Shown: positions 1 to 6,968 of the stretch, piece by piece | How positions within the stretch are numbered: the first letter of the stretch is position 1 | Layout of the letters: the number at the start of each line of letters is the position of its first letter | Source of the DNA: Vallitaleaceae bacterium | GTDB lineage: Bacteria; Bacillota; Clostridia; Lachnospirales; Vallitaleaceae | Direction of reading: 5' to 3' | Assembly: GCA_027858555.1 (NCBI GenBank) | Contig: JAQICP010000295.1 | Span: forward strand, 1 to 13,622 | DNA length: 13,622 nucleotides | Position numbers and translations under genes: made by a program | The notes under the pieces: generated by a model | What the model saw: the letters and a program-made list of their open reading frames with translations, nothing else | Database searches by the model: none | What the model was told of the DNA's origin: nothing

Positions 1-378
1 TGGCAAAATCTATATTATGGGATGCATCTTAAATATAATGACCCTAAGGAATTCGGGTTTGAGGATCTGCTCAGATGTATTCAACAATCTTACGAGTATA
101 CTTCAGAACTGCTAAGGTGTAAGTTAGGCCGTTTAGAGAAGGGTTATGAAGCTGACATGCTCCTCATTCCATATGAGCCACCAACACCTATGAATGGCGA
201 TAATATATTTGGACATCTGTTTTTTGGCTTGTTCAGTAATTTCAGACCAAGACATGTATGGTGTGAAGGGCAACAACTGGTGACCGATTATAGGGTCAGT
301 CCTTTGCTAGAACATACATACCAGAATGCTAAAGTATCAGCTAAAAAAGTGTGGGAACGCATTAATGAAACTATATAG
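1..378 (+). CDS. ssnA: SsnA-type amidohydrolase, C-terminal part (5' end outside window)
   Basis: The frame is open from the first base and ends with TAG at 376-378, so only the last 125 codons of a larger gene are visible. The segment has the usual C-terminal layout of cytosine/guanine-deaminase-like amidohydrolases: a turn of the type LGRLEKGYEADMLLI, where the second beta-sandwich closes over the barrel, then PPTPMNGDNIFGHLFFG. The PTPxNxxNxxGHxxFG stretch resembles the tail of SsnA, the putative aminohydrolase found with ygeY/ygeW/ygfK in E. coli and in clostridial purine clusters. The metal-binding residues lie upstream and cannot be checked. Its stop overlaps the Shine-Dalgarno of the next gene, so the two are probably co-translated. 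The ssnA assignment is an inference from the tail plus context; another deaminase of the family is possible. The substrate of SsnA is not firmly established. Confidence 0.75.
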   Translation, partial: WQNLYYGMHLKYNDPKEFGFEDLLRCIQQSYEYTSELLRCKLGRLEKGYEADMLLIPYEPPTPMNGDNIFGHLFFGLFSNFRPRHVWCEGQQLVTDYRVSPLLEHTYQNAKVSAKKVWERINETI

Positions 379-390
379 GAGGAAGCAAAC

Positions 391-1467
391 GTGAATCTAA
401 ATGTTAAGTTTGATGGCCTAGAGCTTGAAAATCCTTTAATGCCAGCTTCTGGTCCACTTGTTGGTGATTTGGAAAAATTGAATTTTATGCAAACACAAGG
501 TGTAGGAGCAGTGGTAACTAAAACTATATCAAAAGTGGCGGCTAAAGTGCCAAGACCTTGTATCTATGGTGATAAGTACTTTGTCATGAACTCAGAGTTA
601 TGGTCAGAATATCCGAGTGAAGTATGGTTAGAAGAAATCTTGCCATCATTTACTAAAAAGCAAGGCCAGCCTTTAATCATATCTGTTGGTTATACTAAAG
701 ATGATATGACTATGCTCATACCGCTCTTGGAGCCTTTTGCAGATGGGTTTGAAATTTCCACCCATTATGTGGGCAAGGACATATCGGTGATACAAGAAAC
801 CGTCAGGGAAATAAGACGGCATACCAAAAAGCCGCTTTACATGAAGGTCAGTCCACATATTCCAGACCCAGTTGCTTTTGCTAGGGCGGTTAGAGAAGCT
901 GGCGCTTCAGGTATTGTTGCCATTAATTCCTTGGGACCAACTTTAAAGATAGATATCGTGCGTAAAGAGATTATCTACGGTGGTAGTTCTGGTTTTGTAT
1001 GGACATCAGGTCCAGCTATTAAGAATCTAGCCCTTGCAACTGTCTATACCATCAAGCAAGCCATGCCTGATTTCACAGTCATTGGTGTGGGGGGTATTGC
1101 CAGTGCTGAGGATGTGATTGAGTTTCATTTAGCGGGTGCTAGTGCAGTTCAGATGCTCTCAGCTGCTATGTTAAAAGGCAAGGACCTATATGCTAAAATT
1201 ATTGCTGATTTGCCAGTAGCATTAGAAAAGCATGGGTTTAGTTCCATCCAAGAAGTAATTGATACACAGTTAGAACAACACCTGAGTTATATACCGAGAA
1301 CCCTTAATGTGGATACCCATAAATGTACTAAGTGTATGCTTTGTAAAAAGATATGTCCCTATTTTGCCATTAGTTTTGAAGAGCAGATTACTTTCAATCA
1401 TGATAAATGTTTCGGATGTGAATTATGTGTCAGCAAATGTCCTGTAAAGGCAATCTACACCACATAG
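391..1467 (+). CDS. PreA-like dihydropyrimidine/dihydroorotate dehydrogenase-family flavoprotein with C-terminal 2x[4Fe-4S] ferredoxin domain
   Basis: A 358-residue protein starting with GTG behind AGGAGG (377-382), which overlaps the ssnA stop. Residues 1-300 form an FMN TIM barrel of the dihydroorotate/dihydropyrimidine dehydrogenase type (ENPLMPASGP near the start, K152 in MKVSPH, N179 in AINS, the GVGGI phosphate-binding strand). Residues 305-355 are a ferredoxin domain with two full CxxCxxCxxxCP motifs: C312/C315/C318/C322 and C340/C343/C346/C350. This is the architecture of the PreA subunit of bacterial dihydropyrimidine dehydrogenase. The loop that in PreA/DPD reads N-x-S-C-P and carries the catalytic cysteine is here ISTHYVG (122-128) with no cysteine, so the chemistry or substrate probably differs. 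No PreT-like NAD(P)H partner is visible; it could lie upstream, or electrons may come from ferredoxin. In this cluster it probably reduces or oxidises a C=C or C=N bond of a purine-derived intermediate, in the role E. coli YgfK is thought to fill. Confidence 0.85.
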   Translation: MNLNVKFDGLELENPLMPASGPLVGDLEKLNFMQTQGVGAVVTKTISKVAAKVPRPCIYGDKYFVMNSELWSEYPSEVWLEEILPSFTKKQGQPLIISVGYTKDDMTMLIPLLEPFADGFEISTHYVGKDISVIQETVREIRRHTKKPLYMKVSPHIPDPVAFARAVREAGASGIVAINSLGPTLKIDIVRKEIIYGGSSGFVWTSGPAIKNLALATVYTIKQAMPDFTVIGVGGIASAEDVIEFHLAGASAVQMLSAAMLKGKDLYAKIIADLPVALEKHGFSSIQEVIDTQLEQHLSYIPRTLNVDTHKCTKCMLCKKICPYFAISFEEQITFNHDKCFGCELCVSKCPVKAIYTT

Positions 1468-1505
1468 AGGATAAAATGAAAAATACTAAGATTGTAAATA
1501 AATGA

Positions 1506-1690
1506 AGCAGTAACAAAAGCAGTAACAACAAAACAGTAACAACAAAGCAGCAACAAAGCAGTAATTAAACAACAATATAGTTGTAAGAATAACAATTGCA
1601 ATATAACAACAAAACAACAAAACAATAAAGCAATAAAGCAACAACAAAGCAGTAACAAATCAACAATAACTTAGCTGCAATAACAGTAGT
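1506..1690 (+). repeat. Low-complexity AGTAACAA-type direct-repeat tract (tract 1)
   Basis: GCAGTAACAA or a one-base variant recurs at 1507, 1519, 1533, 1547 and 1649, with a more diverged copy at 1558. Between them are CAACAAA and CAATAAAGCAATAAAG runs. Spacing between copies is 11-14 bp at the left and irregular later, so this is a degenerate tract and not a clean tandem array. The + strand is very rich in A and poor in T, so the transcript should be largely unstructured. All + strand frames are broken by stops (TAA lies within the repeat word). The hydrophobic reading frames on the - strand are by-products of the repeat. Confidence 0.8.
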
Positions 1691-1790
1691 AATTCTTTGA
1701 TTAACATTGAATACGTCGGGCGGAATAAAGAGTAAAGCATCATTAGATTGACTATAAGAACTGCCTACAAATGACCATAGCAATTATTAC

Positions 1791-1796
1791 AGGAGG
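1791..1796 (+). promoter_or_regulatory. Strong ribosome binding site of xdhA
   Basis: AGGAGG lies 5 nt before the ATG at 1802. It is one of the best Shine-Dalgarno matches in the window and fixes the start of the large subunit. Confidence 0.85.
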
Positions 1797-1801
1797 TAAA
1801 C

Positions 1802-3901
1802 ATGAGCGATATCAGTAGATCCATCAACAAAGTAGATAACGATGAAAAAATAACTGGTAAAGCAGTCTATATTGATGACATTAAGCTGGAGAACATGTTA
1901 TATGCTAAAACGGTTCGTGCAGAGATAACCAGTGGCACTATTATAGGGCGTCATTATCCAGAAATGCCCACAGATTACCATATCGTTGACTACCTGGATA
2001 TTCCGGGTAATAACTACGTTAAGATTATTTTTGAGGATATGCCTGTATTTGTTAAGGACAAGGTCGGTTATTACGGTGAACCCATTGCACTTGTGGTTGG
2101 ACCTGATAAGCAAGTGATATTAGATATTATCAGTCAGATAGTATTTGAGTATGATGCCATAGCGCCTATATATGACTATGTAGATTCTGTTATCCATTAT
2201 GATTATGAAAAAGGTGTTGGCGAGGCAGTTTTCGAGCCGGCCAATCGAGTAATTGAATATACTTACGAAACCGGTTATCAAGAGCATGTCTATATAGAGC
2301 CACAAGGCGTCATCGGTGATACTGATGGGGATAAGATTTCTGTATATGGATCAATTCAGTGTCCCTACTATGTTAAAAATGCACTGATCAATACACTTGG
2401 TATGGATGAAAAAAAAGTGCGTGTTGTTCAAACCACAACTGGTGGGGCTTTTGGTGGTAAGGAAGAATTTCCATCTCTCATAGCTTGCCAAGTGGCGGTA
2501 GCAGTTAAAAAAATAGGCAAACCAATTAAGCTGATCTATAACAGAGTAGAGGACATGGCTTATACAACCAAGAGACATCCTTCTACAATTAGAATGGAAG
2601 CAGCCATAGATGAACAAAATAACATTCTTGGGTTTAGAGCTCATGTGTCATTAGATGGCGGTGCTAATATCGGTCTTTCTAGTGTTGTATTACAACGTGC
2701 CATGATAGCGGCAACTGGTGTTTATAATATTAACAACTTAGCCATATCTGGCGATGTGTATAGAACTAATACGGTTCCTACTGGGGCTTTTAGAGGTTTT
2801 GGTGCGCCTCAGATGATATTTGCCGTCGAGATGTTCATACATCATATAGCAAAAGAATTAGGAATTGACCCACTTATTCTTAGGAATAAGTATATGGCAA
2901 AACAAGGGGATAGCACATCAACCAGTGGCCATTTTAGAGATCCAATTATTATGAAGGATATGATTGCTAGAGCAAAAGAATTGGCGGATTATGATCATAA
3001 AATTAAGTTGTATGGTGAGCACATGCCTACAAAAGATATGCCGGGTATTGGCATGAGTTGGTTTTTACATGGCTGTGGGTTTACAGGCAGCGGAGAACAA
3101 AAGCATATTAAGGCAGTGGTAAGACTACACAAAGATGTGGGTGATATAGTAACCGTTCTAGTAGCTGCTGTGGATATGGGACAAGGCATTAAGACAACTA
3201 TGAGAAAGCTCGTAGCGCATGTCCTTGAATTACCCATAGAACAAGTTATTATGCATAATCCAGATACGGATTTGGTGCCAGATTCAGGACCAACGGTGGC
3301 TTCAAGAACCTTGATGATTGTGGGAGCGCTCGTTTCACAAGCAGCTGAAAAACTAAAAGAGAATTGGTTGGCAGGTAAGGAACAGATTTTTGAAGAAAAA
3401 TATAAGCAACCCAAGTATATACAGTGGGATGAGGAGTCGTTTCAGGGTAATGCTTATCCTGGTTATTCTTGGGGCGTTAATATTGTCGAGGTAGCTGTAA
3501 GTCCAGTGACTTATGAAGTCACACTTAAAGGCACATGGTCAGTCTATGATGTAGGAAAAGCTATCGATGAACGCATCATTATGGGACAAGCTGACGGTGG
3601 ATTACTACAGGGCATAAGCTATGGCATGTTAGAAGTAATGGAGAATAAAGACGGTATGGTCCAACAAAAAACCGTGACAGATTACATTATCCCAACAGCG
3701 TCAGATACGGTTAATATGATAACAGAGCTAATGGACAACCCATTTGAATTGGGACCCTTTGGTGCAAAAGGTGCAGGTGAACTCACATTAATTGGGGGTG
3801 CGCCAGCAGTCGCCCTTGCTATTGAAAATGCAATAGGCAAAAGCGTTACCAAGATTCCTGTAACACCAGAGTACATCATGTCATTGATAGAGGGGGAGTG
3901 A
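1802..3901 (+). CDS. xdhA: Xanthine dehydrogenase-family molybdenum hydroxylase, molybdopterin-binding large subunit
   Basis: A 699-residue protein of the xanthine oxidase family, hydroxylating purine-type heterocycles with water as oxygen source. The N-terminal a/b-hammerhead domain begins with KVDNDEKITGKAVYIDD. The Moco domains follow. GGAFGGKE is at residues 214-221, with E221 matching the substrate-binding Glu802 of bovine XDH. GAFRGFGAPQ has R331, matching Arg880. DMGQGIKT is a further cofactor-binding loop. GAKGAGE holds E660, matching the catalytic base Glu1261. All three active-site residues used on purines are therefore present, supporting a purine substrate. The length is somewhat below the roughly 750-residue E. 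coli XdhA. Order here is large, Fe-S, FAD, whereas E. coli has large, FAD, Fe-S. Whether the product is urate, xanthine or another oxopurine cannot be told from sequence, nor whether the enzyme is selenium-dependent; there is no in-frame TGA (selenocysteine) codon. Confidence 0.93.
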   Translation: MSDISRSINKVDNDEKITGKAVYIDDIKLENMLYAKTVRAEITSGTIIGRHYPEMPTDYHIVDYLDIPGNNYVKIIFEDMPVFVKDKVGYYGEPIALVVGPDKQVILDIISQIVFEYDAIAPIYDYVDSVIHYDYEKGVGEAVFEPANRVIEYTYETGYQEHVYIEPQGVIGDTDGDKISVYGSIQCPYYVKNALINTLGMDEKKVRVVQTTTGGAFGGKEEFPSLIACQVAVAVKKIGKPIKLIYNRVEDMAYTTKRHPSTIRMEAAIDEQNNILGFRAHVSLDGGANIGLSSVVLQRAMIAATGVYNINNLAISGDVYRTNTVPTGAFRGFGAPQMIFAVEMFIHHIAKELGIDPLILRNKYMAKQGDSTSTSGHFRDPIIMKDMIARAKELADYDHKIKLYGEHMPTKDMPGIGMSWFLHGCGFTGSGEQKHIKAVVRLHKDVGDIVTVLVAAVDMGQGIKTTMRKLVAHVLELPIEQVIMHNPDTDLVPDSGPTVASRTLMIVGALVSQAAEKLKENWLAGKEQIFEEKYKQPKYIQWDEESFQGNAYPGYSWGVNIVEVAVSPVTYEVTLKGTWSVYDVGKAIDERIIMGQADGGLLQGISYGMLEVMENKDGMVQQKTVTDYIIPTASDTVNMITELMDNPFELGPFGAKGAGELTLIGGAPAVALAIENAIGKSVTKIPVTPEYIMSLIEGE

Positions 3902-3905
3902 GGAG

Positions 3906-4526
3906 ATGCTAAGCGGAGCGAATAGTGCAGCAAATAGTGAGATATATAATAAAATTAAAAGTGAAATAAGCAGTAAAGTAAGTAACGAAGTAAGTAATGA
4001 AATGAATAGTGAATTAAGTAGCAAAGCAAATAATACAGTGAAAAACAGCATGAGTAAAGTCACCTTTGTATTAAATGGCCAGGCAGTAGAATCCTCTGAG
4101 AATCCAACCAAACGTCTGTTAGACATTCTTCGTGAGGACCATGGATTAGTTGGTGCAAAAGAAGGCTGTGGTGAAGGTGAATGTGGGGGATGTGCAGTCC
4201 TACTTGATTACAAGATTGTTAATTCATGTCTTACACCCCTAGGCTCAGTTCAGGATAAGCAAGTAATTACCATAGAGGGGCTCAGTCTATCAACAGAGGG
4301 GCAGACCATCAAAAAGGCATTTGAGGATTACGGTTCTGTTCAGTGTGGCATATGTACACCTGGGATGATGATTGCAACAGCATCCTTATTACATCACAAC
4401 CAAAAGCCAACTGAAGCAGAAATTAGAGAAGGCCTATCTGGTAATCTGTGTCGTTGTACAGGGTACAATATGATTGTAAAAGCCATTCAATATCTGGCAG
4501 ATGAAAAGGGGGAATTATGGTGCTGA
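3906..4526 (+). CDS. xdhC: Xanthine dehydrogenase-family 2Fe-2S subunit with unusual repeat-encoded N-terminal extension
   Basis: A 206-residue protein from ATG 3906. The conserved part begins at M49 (MSKVTFVLNGQ) and carries both [2Fe-2S] sites of the family. The plant-ferredoxin-type site has C88, C93, C96 and C108 (CGEGECGGC, then NSC). The helical-domain site has C147/C150 (CGIC) and C182/C184 (CRC). It passes electrons from the Mo site to the FAD subunit. Residues 5-48 are a low-complexity tetrapeptide repeat not expected in the family (usual length about 150-165). Start choice: ATG 3906 has AGGGGGAG (3891-3898) 7 nt upstream, within the end of xdhA. The alternative ATG at 4050 would give a normal-length protein but has no recognisable Shine-Dalgarno. 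I keep 3906 on that ground, but a true start at 4050 with the tract as untranslated spacer is a real alternative. The gene overlaps xdhB by 10 bp. Confidence 0.9.
   Translation: MLSGANSAANSEIYNKIKSEISSKVSNEVSNEMNSELSSKANNTVKNSMSKVTFVLNGQAVESSENPTKRLLDILREDHGLVGAKEGCGEGECGGCAVLLDYKIVNSCLTPLGSVQDKQVITIEGLSLSTEGQTIKKAFEDYGSVQCGICTPGMMIATASLLHHNQKPTEAEIREGLSGNLCRCTGYNMIVKAIQYLADEKGELWC
3918..4049 (+). repeat. 12-nt periodic repeat encoding tetrapeptide repeats at the xdhC 5' end (tract 2)
   Basis: From 3918 to 4049 the sequence runs in 12-nt units of the approximate form RTAAGTARYGAA, clearest at 3966-4025. In the xdhC frame they encode [hydrophobic]-[S/N]-[S/N]-[E/K]. Hydrophobic or Ala residues sit at A5, A9, I13, I17, I21, V25, V29, M33, L37, A41, V45 and M49, exactly four apart. 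Sequence words such as AGTAAC and AGTAGCAA are shared with the other two tracts of the window. The copies are diverged, so the array is old or under loose selection. Confidence 0.85.
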
Positions 4527-5464
4527 GTTATCGACCGGTTTCATATGCTGATGCTTTAAGTATACTCACAAAAGTTCCTGTGACAATCATAGCAGGCGGT
4601 ACGGACCTGATGGTAAAGAAACGTTCTTGGTCTAATCTTGCGCCCACCTTTGACGGGGATGTCATGTTTGTAGGTCACTTAGAAGAGATTAGCTATATTA
4701 AAAAGTTAGAAAAATCTAATCAAAAAAGAATTCATATAGGTGCAACCATTACACTTGAAGAATTATTATATCATAAAGATACACCTGAAATATTAAGACA
4801 AGCATTAGGGGTTATGGCTTCACCTGCAATTCGTCATACGGCAACACTTGCAGGTAATATAGGCAATGCCTCACCAGCAGGCGATTCGCTGCCAGTGCTT
4901 TATATATTAAATGCCATAGTAGTACTAGCATCCAGTAGTGGGGAGAGGCAAGTGCCCATTGAGGATTTTATTTTAGGACCTGGAAAGACTGCTATTAATT
5001 CTGATGAAATGATAAAGGAAATCATAATTGACGATTGTAATTTTGGGACAGTTTATTATAAAAAGGTTGGCGGCAGAAAGGCAGATGCCATATCAAAGGT
5101 CTGTTTTGCTGGTTGTGGTAGTAAGGTGGATGGACAGATTACCGATATGCGTGTGGCTTTTGGCGCAGTAGGACCTACAGTTGTGAGAGTGAGATCGCTT
5201 GAAGAAGCATGCGTTAATGCTCATAGAGCACTTCAGTTATCCGTCTCAGAAAAGCCTAGTGAAGATGGCTTAGTGGAACCTAGTAAAGTTAATTTTGATC
5301 AAGGGGATGAATCAAGTAATTCTATAGCTAGAGAACAATTGGATTCAGAGACAGTGAAGAAATTTGCCGACTATGTCAGACCAATTGATGACCAACGGTC
5401 CAATGCCATATATCGTAAACAGATTGCACTTAATCTTTTGAAAGATTTTATAACAAAACTATAA
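4517..5464 (+). CDS. xdhB: Xanthine dehydrogenase-family FAD-binding subunit
   Basis: A 315-residue protein of the CO-dehydrogenase/xanthine dehydrogenase FAD subunit family. It takes electrons from the 2Fe-2S subunit and passes them to an acceptor such as NAD+ or ferredoxin. The two FAD motifs are clear: AGGTD at residues 26-30 and ATLAGNIGNASPAGD at 109-123. The C-terminal domain follows, with VRPIDDQRSNAIYRKQIALNL near the end matching the family's closing helix. Between about residues 238 and 275 lies a hydrophilic, Ser/Glu/Asp-rich stretch (from SEKPSEDG to EQLDSE) that looks like an insertion relative to ordinary members. GGGGG at 4508-4512 gives the ribosome site, and the start overlaps the end of xdhC, so the two subunits are translationally coupled. 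Confidence 0.92.
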   Translation: MVLSYRPVSYADALSILTKVPVTIIAGGTDLMVKKRSWSNLAPTFDGDVMFVGHLEEISYIKKLEKSNQKRIHIGATITLEELLYHKDTPEILRQALGVMASPAIRHTATLAGNIGNASPAGDSLPVLYILNAIVVLASSSGERQVPIEDFILGPGKTAINSDEMIKEIIIDDCNFGTVYYKKVGGRKADAISKVCFAGCGSKVDGQITDMRVAFGAVGPTVVRVRSLEEACVNAHRALQLSVSEKPSEDGLVEPSKVNFDQGDESSNSIAREQLDSETVKKFADYVRPIDDQRSNAIYRKQIALNLLKDFITKL

Positions 5465-5478
5465 AGAAGATAAAGAAG

Positions 5479-5630
5479 GGTAAAAGGAAGTAGCAACAGG
5501 GAAATGGTAAAAGGAAGTAGCAACAGGGAAATGGTAAAAGGAAGTAGCAACAGGGAAATGGTAACAGGAAGTAGTAACGGGGTAAGGGTAACAGGAAAGT
5601 AGTAACAGGGAAATGGTAACAGGACAAGTA
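5479..5630 (+). repeat. 27-bp tandem repeat array, about 5.5 copies (tract 3)
   Basis: Three identical 27-bp units occupy 5479-5505, 5506-5532 and 5533-5559, each starting GGTAAAAGGAAGTAGCAAC. A diverged 27-bp unit follows (5560-5586), then a 28-bp unit (5587-5614), and a partial unit starts at 5615. Identity of the first three copies points to recent slippage or duplication. There are no unique spacers, so it is not a CRISPR array. Each unit boundary contains CAGGGAAATGG, a weak Shine-Dalgarno plus ATG. Confidence 0.95.
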
Positions 5631-5654
5631 TTTGGTGAAGTACCAAGTGTTGTC
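5623..5654 (+). other. Imperfect hairpin at the end of the repeat array
   Basis: GACAA (5623-5627) pairs with TTGTC (5650-5654), and ATTTGGT (5630-5636) pairs with ACCAAGT (5642-5648) around a 5-nt loop, with one G-U pair and a small internal loop. It is followed by AGTTTCAAATTAT, not a run of T, so a classical intrinsic terminator is unlikely. It could act as an mRNA end-stabiliser or processing site between the xdh and yge parts, or be incidental. Confidence 0.4.
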
Positions 5655-5729
5655 AGTTTCAAATTATAGTACAAGATAAGATATATGACCGATCGACGAT
5701 TATACAATATTACAGAAAGAGGCGACTAC

Positions 5730-6968
5730 ATGTCTTACGTATCAGGCTTTAGATGCACAATATGTGAAACGATATATAAGAAAGATGCTATAACTACTTA
5801 TACCTGCCCCAGTTGTGGGGAGAAGGGCATTCTAGATGTGTTATATGACTATAAAAGTATTGGGGAGGTGCTTACCAGAGATAGCTTGAAAGCTAATTCT
5901 GACACCAGTATATGGCGCTATTTGCCGTTGCTACCTGTTGAAGATACCTATCTTTCTGACACTTTAAAAGTTGGTGGAACCCCACTATATAAGTCAAAAG
6001 GATTGGCAGAAGTCCTCGGTACTCGGCATCTATACATAAAGGATGAGGGTCTAAATCCAACAGCCTCACTAAAAGACAGAGCTTCTGTCATAGCGGTAAT
6101 CAAAGCTTTAGAAGCAGGTATTAGTACCATATGCTGTTCTTCAACAGGCAATGCAGCGTCATCACTAGCTGGCAATGCGGCACGTATGGGGCTTAAAACT
6201 TTCATTTTTGTACCGGAGCGGGCGCCTATTGGCAAGTTAACGCAGCTTCTAATCTATGATGCGACGGTAGTATCAGTAGCTGGTGACTACAAGGCCACAT
6301 TTGATTTGTCAAAGGCTGCTATTGACCATTTTGGCTGGTATAATAGGAATGCGGCGATTAATCCTTATCTAGTCGAAGGTAAAAAGACCGTGGCACTCGA
6401 GATAGCAGAACAGCTGGATTTTAAACTGACAGATTGGGTAGCTGTATCAGTCGGGGACGGTTGTACAATAGGCGGCGTCTATAAAGGCTTCTATGATTTA
6501 TTACAACTTGGTCTTATCAAAAAAATACCTAGAATATTAGGTGTCCAAGCCAGTGGCTGTGCACCTTTATATAAAGCTTTTCGGACAAATGGTCCAGTAG
6601 AGGCAGCAGAAGAAAATACATTAGCTGATAGCATTTCAGTAGGTGTTCCAAGAAACCCAGTTAAAGCACTTGAAGCAGTTAAAAAATCAGGTGGTAATTA
6701 TGTAAGCGTCTCAGATGAAAGCATCTTAGAGGCCATGAGTTTGCTTGGTAAAACTGAAGGCATATTTGGTGAACCAGCCGGGGTCGCGTCCCTTGCAGGT
6801 ATTCAAGTTGCCATACAGGAAGGGGTAATAAAAAAAGACGAATCAGTCACATTCATCATGACTGGCAATGGACTTAAAGATATTAAAAATGGCCAGTTAG
6901 CTGCAAAAGAGCCTATACATATGAACTCTAATGTGGATGAAATGATTCGCATATTATCACAGAAGTAA
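5730..6968 (+). CDS. Threonine synthase-like PLP enzyme with N-terminal zinc ribbon
   Basis: A 412-residue fold-type II PLP enzyme. Residues 9-29 carry a zinc ribbon, C9xxC12 and C26xxC29 (CTIC, CPSC), as in the archaeal/clostridial type of threonine synthase. The PLP lysine is K115 in NPTASLKDRAS, and the phosphate-binding loop is STGNAASSLAG. I place the start at ATG 5730, which has AAAGAGG 7 nt upstream; an in-frame ATG at 5685 would add 15 residues but lacks a ribosome site and precedes the natural domain start. No other threonine genes are near. It lies directly before another PLP enzyme and the ygeY-ygeW-arcC block, so it more likely acts on a diamino or hydroxyamino acid from purine breakdown, for example beta-elimination as done by YgeX. 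True threonine synthase activity is not excluded. It does not resemble E. coli YgeX in its active-site lysine motif. Confidence 0.85.
   Translation: MSYVSGFRCTICETIYKKDAITTYTCPSCGEKGILDVLYDYKSIGEVLTRDSLKANSDTSIWRYLPLLPVEDTYLSDTLKVGGTPLYKSKGLAEVLGTRHLYIKDEGLNPTASLKDRASVIAVIKALEAGISTICCSSTGNAASSLAGNAARMGLKTFIFVPERAPIGKLTQLLIYDATVVSVAGDYKATFDLSKAAIDHFGWYNRNAAINPYLVEGKKTVALEIAEQLDFKLTDWVAVSVGDGCTIGGVYKGFYDLLQLGLIKKIPRILGVQASGCAPLYKAFRTNGPVEAAEENTLADSISVGVPRNPVKALEAVKKSGGNYVSVSDESILEAMSLLGKTEGIFGEPAGVASLAGIQVAIQEGVIKKDESVTFIMTGNGLKDIKNGQLAAKEPIHMNSNVDEMIRILSQK

Larger units (their letters stand above)
1468..1801 (+). other. 334-bp intergenic spacer before xdhA
   Basis: No gene is seen here on either strand. 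The left part (about 1506-1690) is an A-rich direct-repeat tract described separately. The right part (about 1690-1790) is ordinary A/T-rich sequence. I could not find a convincing -35/-10 pair or an intrinsic terminator. A strong Shine-Dalgarno AGGAGG (1791-1796) precedes the xdhA ATG. The length is unusual for this cluster, in which most other gaps are 0-40 bp. Confidence 0.6.
5465..5729 (+). other. 265-bp intergenic spacer with tandem repeats and a hairpin
   Basis: The spacer separates the xdh genes from the PLP/yge genes. It contains the 27-bp array (5479-5630), an imperfect hairpin (5623-5654), and about 75 bp of A/T-rich sequence leading to the ribosome site of the next gene. No convincing promoter was found. 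A 32-codon frame (5504-5602) runs through the repeats but is probably only a consequence of a repeat length divisible by three. Confidence 0.6.

Noticed and set aside
1455..1783. Two overlapping minus-strand reading frames rich in Leu, Cys and Val
   Set aside because: They are the reverse reading of the AGTAAC/CAACAA repeat tract, have no ribosome site or homology pattern, and look hydrophobic only because of the repeat composition.
1802..3901. Selenocysteine codon in the molybdenum hydroxylase
   Set aside because: No in-frame TGA is present before the terminal stop; any selenium dependence would have to be through the cofactor and cannot be read from sequence.
5479..5630. CRISPR-like array
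   Set aside because: The 27-bp units abut directly with no unique spacers and there are no cas genes.
5371..5707. Minus-strand frames reading repeated LLLLPFTIS or YHFPVATSF
   Set aside because: By-products of the 27-bp array and the antisense of the xdhB end; no initiation signal.
5685..5729. Upstream start for the threonine-synthase-like gene at ATG 5685
   Set aside because: No Shine-Dalgarno before it; the added 15 residues precede the zinc ribbon and have no family match, while ATG 5730 has AAAGAGG at good spacing.
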